From Halorubellus salinus (GTDB lineage Archaea; Halobacteriota; Halobacteria; Halobacteriales; Natrialbaceae), in the NCBI RefSeq assembly GCF_020567525.1, contig NZ_JAJCVI010000006.1, positions 124,001 through 188,000 of the forward strand: a stretch of DNA of 64,000 nt, in the 5' to 3' direction. The notes beneath the pieces are model-generated. The model did no database searches, was not told the origin of the DNA, and was given only the letters and a program-made list of their open reading frames with translations. Below, one piece after another: positions 59,058 through 64,000 of the stretch. The first letter of the stretch is position 1, and each line of letters starts with the position of its first letter. The translations under genes were made by a program, and so were the position numbers.

Positions 59058-60557
59058 ATGAGCGACACTGCGAACGCGACCGCGGACGATCGCGGGGATG
59101 CATCGACCACGGACCCGGCCGGCGACGCGGTCGCTGGCGCGCCGCGGCCGCCCCACGTCGACGGCCTCCCGCTCGTCGGCTGCACGCTCGGGTTCGCCCG
59201 GGACGCACTCGCGTTCGGCGGGCGCGTCCTCGACCGCGGGGACGTCGTCTCCTACGACGCGTTCGGCGAGCACTTCGTCGCCGTCGCGGACCCCGACGCC
59301 ATCGAGGCCGTCCTCGTCTCCCGCTCGGACGCGTTCCGCAAGGGAGACTTCGAGACGGACTTCGGCGAGATAATCGCGGAGGACGGCCTCGCGTTCACCG
59401 AAGGCGACCAGTGGCGCCGCCAGCGCATGGCGCTCCAGGGGTCGTTCACGCCCGCGAAAGTCCAGGGGTTCGCCGACGACATCGTCGACCGCGCGAGCGC
59501 GATGGCCGACGACTGGGCGGGGACCGACGGCGACGTCGCGCTCCGCGAGGCGAACTCGCGGTTCGCGCTCGACGTCCTCGCTCGAACCCTGCTGGACGTC
59601 GACCTCGACGGCGACCGCGGCGACGTGGTCGCGACGGCCGCCGACGCCATCAGCGACTACGCCTCGCCCGCGGCGATGGCCGTCCCGGACTGGATTCCCC
59701 TCCCCGTCGACCGCCGGTACCGGAAGTCGATGGCCGCCCTGGACGCGCTCGTCGAGGACGTCGTCGCGGACCGCCGGGCGCGCGTCGAGCGCGCAGCAGC
59801 GGCCGACGGCGACACCGAAGGCGACGCGTACGGCGACGACCTCCTCGGGACGATGCTCAAGGGCATCGACGACGCGGACGCCGGCGTCCGCGAGGACGAG
59901 CTCCGCGACCAGCTCGTCACGTTCCTGTTCGCGGGCCACGAGACGACCGCGACCGCGCTCACGTACGCCGTCTGGCTCGTCGCCGGCCACCCCCGCGTCG
60001 GCGACCGACTCCGCGCCGAGCTCGACGCGGTACTCGACGGCGACGCCCCGTCGTTCGCGGACGTCCCGCGACTCCCGTACGCGGAGGCGGTCGTCGAGGA
60101 AGCGCTCCGCCTCTACCCGCCCGTGACCGCGGTGTACCGAGAGGCCCGAGAACCGACGACCGTCGGCGGGTACCGCGTCGACCCCGGCGAGGCGCTCCAG
60201 CTCTCCATCTACCAGGTCCACCGCGACGACCGCTGGTGGGACGCCCCGGAGTCGTTCCGGCCCGAGCGCTGGCTCGACGACGACGCCGACCTCCCGGGCG
60301 TCGACGCCGATACCGTGGGCGAGGACGCCGACGCGGCCGCGTTCGGTCGCGACGACCGCCCGGAGTACGCGTTCTTCCCGTTCGGCGGCGGGCCGCGACA
60401 CTGCATCGGGATGCGGTTCGCGCGCCTCGAACTCCGGCTCGCGCTCGCGACGCTCGCGAACCGCCTCGAGTTCGCGCAGGTCGGCGGGTTCGACCCGACC
60501 GTCAAGATCGCGCTCGACCCCGGCGACGTCCGCGTTCGCGCGACGGAGCGACGCTGA
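59058..60557 (+). CDS. Cytochrome P450
   Basis: 499 residues from the ATG at 59058. I-helix LVTFLFAGHETTATALTYA (O2 activation), ExxR in EEALRLYPP, PERW in FRPERWLDDD and the heme loop FPFGGGPRHCIGMRFA with Cys449 as the iron ligand. Soluble; an N-terminal acidic tail of about 30 residues is absent from bacterial enzymes. Substrate unknown. The ferredoxin at 53.7-54.0 kb is a possible electron donor. Possibly regulated by the adjacent HTH-10 gene. Confidence 0.95.
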   Translation: MSDTANATADDRGDASTTDPAGDAVAGAPRPPHVDGLPLVGCTLGFARDALAFGGRVLDRGDVVSYDAFGEHFVAVADPDAIEAVLVSRSDAFRKGDFETDFGEIIAEDGLAFTEGDQWRRQRMALQGSFTPAKVQGFADDIVDRASAMADDWAGTDGDVALREANSRFALDVLARTLLDVDLDGDRGDVVATAADAISDYASPAAMAVPDWIPLPVDRRYRKSMAALDALVEDVVADRRARVERAAAADGDTEGDAYGDDLLGTMLKGIDDADAGVREDELRDQLVTFLFAGHETTATALTYAVWLVAGHPRVGDRLRAELDAVLDGDAPSFADVPRLPYAEAVVEEALRLYPPVTAVYREAREPTTVGGYRVDPGEALQLSIYQVHRDDRWWDAPESFRPERWLDDDADLPGVDADTVGEDADAAAFGRDDRPEYAFFPFGGGPRHCIGMRFARLELRLALATLANRLEFAQVGGFDPTVKIALDPGDVRVRATERR

Positions 60558-60684
60558 CAGTCGGTTCGGGCCACGCTACGCGACGAGGTCGCCTCGGCTG
60601 ACGCGGCGCAACCCCGCGACGGACGCCCGTACGATGGGAGAACCAGCCTCTACTCTTACGGTCTGTCGAGGCGAATATCGCGGT

Positions 60685-61335
60685 ATGCGCGTCATGAACG
60701 AGTGGTTCAAGCCCGAGAAGCTGAAGGCGTACTTCTACCTGTACGAGGCGATCGTGGTCGTCCTGTTCGCCGCATTCGGCGGCACCATCGCGGCACTGGG
60801 TGCGTTCGCGGACGCGCCAGCGGTCGTCACCGCCGGGTTCGTCGGTGTCCCGCTCGTCGTGTTGGCGTTCGTCACGTGGTGGATTCCGGCGTTCTATCGG
60901 ACGGCCCAGTACCGGCTGACCGAGGCGGAGATCGAGTACCACCGCGGGGTGTTCTTCCGACAGAAGACCACGGTCCCGTACAATCGCATCACGAACGTCA
61001 ATGCCGCACAGGGGCCAGTGCAGCGCATCGTCGACGCCGGGTCGGTCGGCGTCCACACCGCGGGGTACGGTGGCCAGACGGGCGCGGAGCTGTCCATCAG
61101 TGGCATCAGCGACTACGACGACGTGAAAGAACAGATACTGGACATGGTTCGGCGTCGTCCACCCGTGTCGACGGAAAGCGGCGAGGACCGACTGGCCGAC
61201 GACGACGCCGCCTCCGGCGACGGTGCCGTCTCGCCTCGCGCAGGGGCGACGACGACCATAGAGCCCCGGTCGGACGCGATGCTGTCGGAACTCCGGCGGA
61301 TTCGAGAGCTGCTGGAGGAACAGGGCGGCGCGTGA
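60685..61335 (+). CDS. Membrane protein with bacterial PH (YdbS-like) domain
   Basis: 216 residues from the ATG at 60685, about 30 bp after TCTTACGG. Two membrane helices (about 14-38 and 45-66) are followed by a bPH2 domain: YRLTEAEIEYHRGVFFRQKT and PYNRITNVNAAQGPVQRIVD. A disordered tail ends in a coiled helix (SDAMLSELRRIRELLEEQG). YdbS-like proteins are membrane-associated and poorly understood. Confidence 0.85.
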   Translation: MRVMNEWFKPEKLKAYFYLYEAIVVVLFAAFGGTIAALGAFADAPAVVTAGFVGVPLVVLAFVTWWIPAFYRTAQYRLTEAEIEYHRGVFFRQKTTVPYNRITNVNAAQGPVQRIVDAGSVGVHTAGYGGQTGAELSISGISDYDDVKEQILDMVRRRPPVSTESGEDRLADDDAASGDGAVSPRAGATTTIEPRSDAMLSELRRIRELLEEQGGA

Positions 61336-61341
61336 GCGACC

Positions 61342-61539
61342 TCAGGGTGCGAGACCGCGCCGTTTGAGGTAGAGTCGTTCGCCGAGCAGTGCGCTCGCTG
61401 CGCCAGCGACGCCGACGAGGGCGACGACGTGCCCGGCCTCGAGCACCGGGACGACGCCGCCCGCGACGAGCGCGAGGACGACGACGAGCGCGAGCAGGCC
61501 GCCCGCGAACCAGAGGACAGCGGTTCGCTTCGGGTTCAT
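61342..61539 (-). CDS. Small two-helix membrane protein
   Basis: 65 residues from the ATG at 61539. Two hydrophobic helices (8-31 and 36-54) and a basic C-terminus (ERLYLKRRGLAP). The stop is 7 bp from that of the convergent PH-domain gene. Unknown function. The longer frame reaching back to 62226 is a shadow of the carboxylase genes. Confidence 0.6.
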   Translation of the reverse strand: MNPKRTAVLWFAGGLLALVVVLALVAGGVVPVLEAGHVVALVGVAGAASALLGERLYLKRRGLAP

Positions 61540-61628
61540 ACGCGTACTAGCCCTGCGAGTCTGAAGTACCTTTCCGTCGCCCCAGCGAGGAGAGAAACCG
61601 ATCCGGGAGACGGAAGCGGGACCGACGC

Positions 61629-61943
61629 TCAGAACCGGTCGGTGCGCCCGCTCGCCGCCCACGCGTCCGTCGGCGCACCGTCGGGAACGCGCTCGCTCCG
61701 ACCCTGCACGCTCTCGAGGCGGCCGGCGTACGACCACTTCCGGCCCGCCCACGACGCCTCGTCGTCGCCCGCCGCTGCCGCGGCTCGCTCCAGGTCCGTC
61801 AGGTGCGCGCCCACCGCTGCAGCGATCGCCGCCGCCTCCGCGTCGTTCGCGTCCGCCGGAATCGACAGCGCCGACAGGAGCGCCGCCACGTCCGTCGACG
61901 CGCCCGCGGACTCGCCGCCGGACGCGGGTTCGTGGTCGGTCAT
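61629..61943 (-). CDS. pccX: Small (PccX/epsilon-like) subunit of acyl-CoA carboxylase
   Basis: 104 residues. The ATG at 61943 follows directly after the stop of pccB (TAG at 61944-61946), so the two are co-translated. An Ala/Glu-rich helix ([20 protein letters not shown]) and the tail [20 protein letters not shown] are what is expected of the third subunit that completes haloarchaeal and actinobacterial acyl-CoA carboxylases. In Haloferax mediterranei PccX is required for propionyl-CoA carboxylase activity. The assignment rests on position and composition. Confidence 0.8.
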   Translation of the reverse strand: MTDHEPASGGESAGASTDVAALLSALSIPADANDAEAAAIAAAVGAHLTDLERAAAAAGDDEASWAGRKWSYAGRLESVQGRSERVPDGAPTDAWAASGRTDRF

Positions 61944-63488
61944 CTACAGCGGGATGTTCCCGTGCTTCTTGTCCGGCTGGCTCTCCCGCTTCGTCTTCAG
62001 CATGTCCAGGTCGTCGATGAGCCGCGACCGCGTCTCCACGGGCTCGATGACGTCGTCGAGGAAGCCCTTGTCCGTCGCCGTGTAGGGGTTCGCGAACTCG
62101 TCGCGGTACTCCTCGATGAGCTCGTCCCGGAGCTCGTCCGGGTTCTCCGCGTCCGCGAGCTCGTCGCGGTACAGGATGTTCACCGCGCCCTGCGGGCCCA
62201 TCACCGCGATCTCCGCGGTCGGCCACGCGTAGTTCACGTCCGCGCCGAGGTTCTTCGAAGCCATCACGCAGTACGCGCCACCGTACGCCTTCCGCGTGAT
62301 GACCGTCAGCAGCGGGACCGTCGCCTCGCTGAACGCGTACAGGAGCTTCGCGCCGTGCCGGATGATGCCGCGGTGCTCCTGCTCGGTCCCCGGCATGTAC
62401 CCGGGGACGTCGACGAGCGTCACGATCGGGATGTTGAACGAGTCACAGAACCGCACGAACCGCGAGCCCTTCATCGACGCGTCCACCGTGAGCGTCCCGG
62501 CGTTGACCCGGGGCTGGTTCGCGACGATCCCGACCGAGTGCCCGTCGAGGCGCCCGAACCCGACGACGATGTTCTTCGCGAAGTTCTTCGCGACCTCCAT
62601 GAACGACCCCTCGTCGACCGTCTGCGAGATGACGTCGGTGACGTCGTAGGGCTTCTGGGGGCTCTCCGGGACGATGTCGTTCAGCGCCTCGGGGCGTCGG
62701 TCCGGGTCGTCCCACGGTTCGACGCGCGGCGGGTCCTCGACGTTGTTCTGCGGGAGGTACGATAGCAAGCGCTTGATGCGGTCGAGTGCCTCCTCCTCGT
62801 CGTTACAGTGGAACTGCGCGACGCCCGTCTTCGACGTGTGCGTGCCCGCACCGCCGAGTTCCTCCTGGGTGACCTCCTCACCGGTGACGGTCTTGATGAC
62901 GCCCGGCCCGGTGATGTACATGTGGCTGGTCTCGTCGACCATGAAGATGAAGTCCGTGATCGACGGCGAGTACACCGCACCGCCCGCGCACGGCCCCATG
63001 ATCGCCGATATCTGGGGGACCACGCCACTGGCTTGCTGGTTCCGGTGGAAGATGTCCGTGAACCCGGCGAGGCTCTTGACGCCCTCCTGGATGCGCGCAC
63101 CGGCGGAGTCGTTCAGTCCGATGATGGGGGCGCCGACCTCCATCGCCATGTCCATCACCTTCGTGATCTTCTCCGCGAACACCTCGCCGAGACTCCCACC
63201 GAAGACGGTGAAGTCGTGCGCGAACACGAACACCTTCCGGCCGTCGACGTCGCCGTAGCCCGTGACGACGCCGTCGCCGAGGATCTGCTTCTCCTCCATC
63301 CCGAAGTTGTGCGCGTTGTGCGTCCGGAGTTGGTCGAACTCGTGGAACGTCCCGTCGTCGAGGAAGTACTCGATGCGTTCGCGAGCGGTCATCTTCCCCT
63401 TCTCGTGCTGGGACTCGATGCGGTCCTCGCCACCGCCGAGCAGCGCCTCCTCGCGAAGCTCTTCGAGTTCCTCGATGCGGTCCTCCAT
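61944..63488 (-). CDS. pccB: Acyl-CoA carboxylase carboxyltransferase (propionyl-CoA carboxylase beta)
   Basis: 514 residues from the ATG at 63488 (GTG 63494 is possible). Typical carboxyltransferase halves: an acyl-CoA site with GLNDSAGARIQEGV and MGPCAGGAVYSPSITDF, and a biotin site with VDVPGYMPGTEQEHRGIIRHGA and RKAYGGAYCVMASK. It ends KRESQPDKKHGNIPL, closely like Haloferax PccB. It moves the carboxyl group from biotin to propionyl- or acetyl-CoA. Forms the operon pccB-pccX; pccA is apart. Confidence 0.95.
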   Translation of the reverse strand: MEDRIEELEELREEALLGGGEDRIESQHEKGKMTARERIEYFLDDGTFHEFDQLRTHNAHNFGMEEKQILGDGVVTGYGDVDGRKVFVFAHDFTVFGGSLGEVFAEKITKVMDMAMEVGAPIIGLNDSAGARIQEGVKSLAGFTDIFHRNQQASGVVPQISAIMGPCAGGAVYSPSITDFIFMVDETSHMYITGPGVIKTVTGEEVTQEELGGAGTHTSKTGVAQFHCNDEEEALDRIKRLLSYLPQNNVEDPPRVEPWDDPDRRPEALNDIVPESPQKPYDVTDVISQTVDEGSFMEVAKNFAKNIVVGFGRLDGHSVGIVANQPRVNAGTLTVDASMKGSRFVRFCDSFNIPIVTLVDVPGYMPGTEQEHRGIIRHGAKLLYAFSEATVPLLTVITRKAYGGAYCVMASKNLGADVNYAWPTAEIAVMGPQGAVNILYRDELADAENPDELRDELIEEYRDEFANPYTATDKGFLDDVIEPVETRSRLIDDLDMLKTKRESQPDKKHGNIPL

Positions 63489-63631
63489 CGTCACGGCGAC
63501 CACCTAGTCATTGGCAGAATCGTCGCCCACCGGCGACTAAAGGTTTCCCGTTACCACAGTCGAGGACGAACGCGCTCCCGGACGCAACCACGCCCCTCCC
63601 CATCGACCGGTACTCACGTCGCCGGGCAACC

Positions 63632-63688
63632 GACTCGCGCAGTTCGTCGGCTGACTCGCACAGTTCGTCGGCTGACTCACGCTGTCGG
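63632..63688. repeat. 21-bp tandem array at the end of the last gene
   Basis: GACTCGC(G/A)CAGTTCGTCGGC starts at 63632 and 63653, and a third partial unit starts at 63674 (GACTCACGCTGTCGG). The third contains the minus-strand stop (TCA, 63677-63679); the other copies carry TCG at that place and so no stop. Confidence 0.75.
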
Positions 63689-64000
63689 ACGTGGTCGTCG
63701 AGCGCGCACGACGCCGGCGACGACGACGCCGGCGACGGCGACCGCCGCGAGCGCGAGCTGCCAGGACGCGACGGTGACGCCGACGGCGTCGCTGACGCCG
63801 ACGAACAGCGTGAACACCAGGAACGGTGGGAGGGCGACGCCGAGGAGCGTGCGCCAGGCGTCGCCGAGACCGGCCGAGAACCGGGTGCCGCGCGCGAACT
63901 CCTCGACGGCGTCCGGACCGAGCACCCACGCGGTGAACACGACGAACGCGAGCAGGCCGGTGGTGAGGACCACGTCGACGACGGGGCCGGCGAGCAGCCC
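63677..64000 (-). CDS. Membrane protein, partial at window edge
   Basis: At least 108 codons; the frame stays open to the end of the window, so the N-terminus is probably missing. Three hydrophobic segments are visible: VLTTGLLAFVVFTAWVLG, ALPPFLVFTLFVGVSDAV and WQLALAAVAVAGVVVAGVVR. Ends with basic ARRPRPTA. GTG 63973 could also be a start. No family recognised. Confidence 0.6.
   Translation of the reverse strand, partial: GLLAGPVVDVVLTTGLLAFVVFTAWVLGPDAVEEFARGTRFSAGLGDAWRTLLGVALPPFLVFTLFVGVSDAVGVTVASWQLALAAVAVAGVVVAGVVRARRPRPTA

Overview
The window is a GC-rich stretch of a haloarchaeal (class Halobacteria) chromosome. The proteins are strongly acidic. Many starts sit about 25-30 bp after an A/T-rich TATA-like element, as expected for leaderless archaeal transcripts. 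Secreted proteins carry Tat-type twin-arginine signals, lipoboxes or PGF-type C-terminal anchors. Marker families are archaeal or halophile-specific: TrmB, HTH-10/Bat-like regulators, UPF0179, halocyanin, and an acyl-CoA carboxylase closely resembling PccA/PccX/PccB of Haloferax. I do not assign a species. I recognise about 67 protein genes and one tRNA, and no rRNA, CRISPR array or complete insertion sequence.

Layout. 1-7.9 kb: 3' part of glmS, an UppP-type undecaprenyl-diphosphate phosphatase, an MFS transporter, an eIF2B-alpha-like protein and several small haloarchaeal proteins. 8-13.9 kb: a divergent pair of lipoproteins (P19/Tp34-like and halocyanin-like), a secreted beta-helix protein with a membrane partner, the sugar-responsive regulator trmB with a likely TrmB site beside it, a HAD phosphatase and an Lrp-family regulator. 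14-22.9 kb: a CNNM/CBS membrane protein, a very large Tat-exported penicillin-acylase homologue, an aspartoacylase-family enzyme, UPF0179 and a GAF histidine kinase. 23-31 kb: a tight four-gene operon of two PrkA-type kinases, a YeaH/DUF444 protein and SpoVR, behind a duplicated promoter and a long leader. 31-35.4 kb: two PGF-anchored surface proteins. 35.5-42.7 kb: YjbQ, a cryptochrome-DASH, GDPD, SdpI-like, a phosphotransferase and a second photolyase. 42.8-48 kb: two 7TM sensor proteins (one a pseudokinase, one without a kinase) flanking a UbiA-family gene and Mn/Fe superoxide dismutase. 48-54 kb: BioD-like ATPase, MBL hydrolase, cupin, thyX, a wHTH regulator, a membrane HTH protein and tRNA-Glu with T-arm scars behind it. 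54-64 kb: NmrA-like protein, biotin carboxylase/BCCP subunit, two HTH-10 regulators, a cytochrome P450, a PH-domain membrane protein, and the small and carboxyltransferase subunits of the same acyl-CoA carboxylase.

The most unusual signal is not a gene. Short tandem arrays recur at gene 3' ends, and in several cases the unit includes the stop codon, so the end of the gene is copied several times downstream: 17-bp x 8 after the cryptochrome, 35-bp after the carboxylase, 46-bp after a 7TM sensor, 34-bp after a DUF5820-like gene, 21-bp after the last gene, 63-bp after glmS. Extragenic periods are mostly not multiples of three, so the copies place stops in rotating frames. Arrays inside genes keep multiples of three (45 bp in a kinase N-box, 63 bp over the start of the CNNM gene). 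This may be ordinary slippage held in place by selection on the stop, or an unrecognised 3'-end element.
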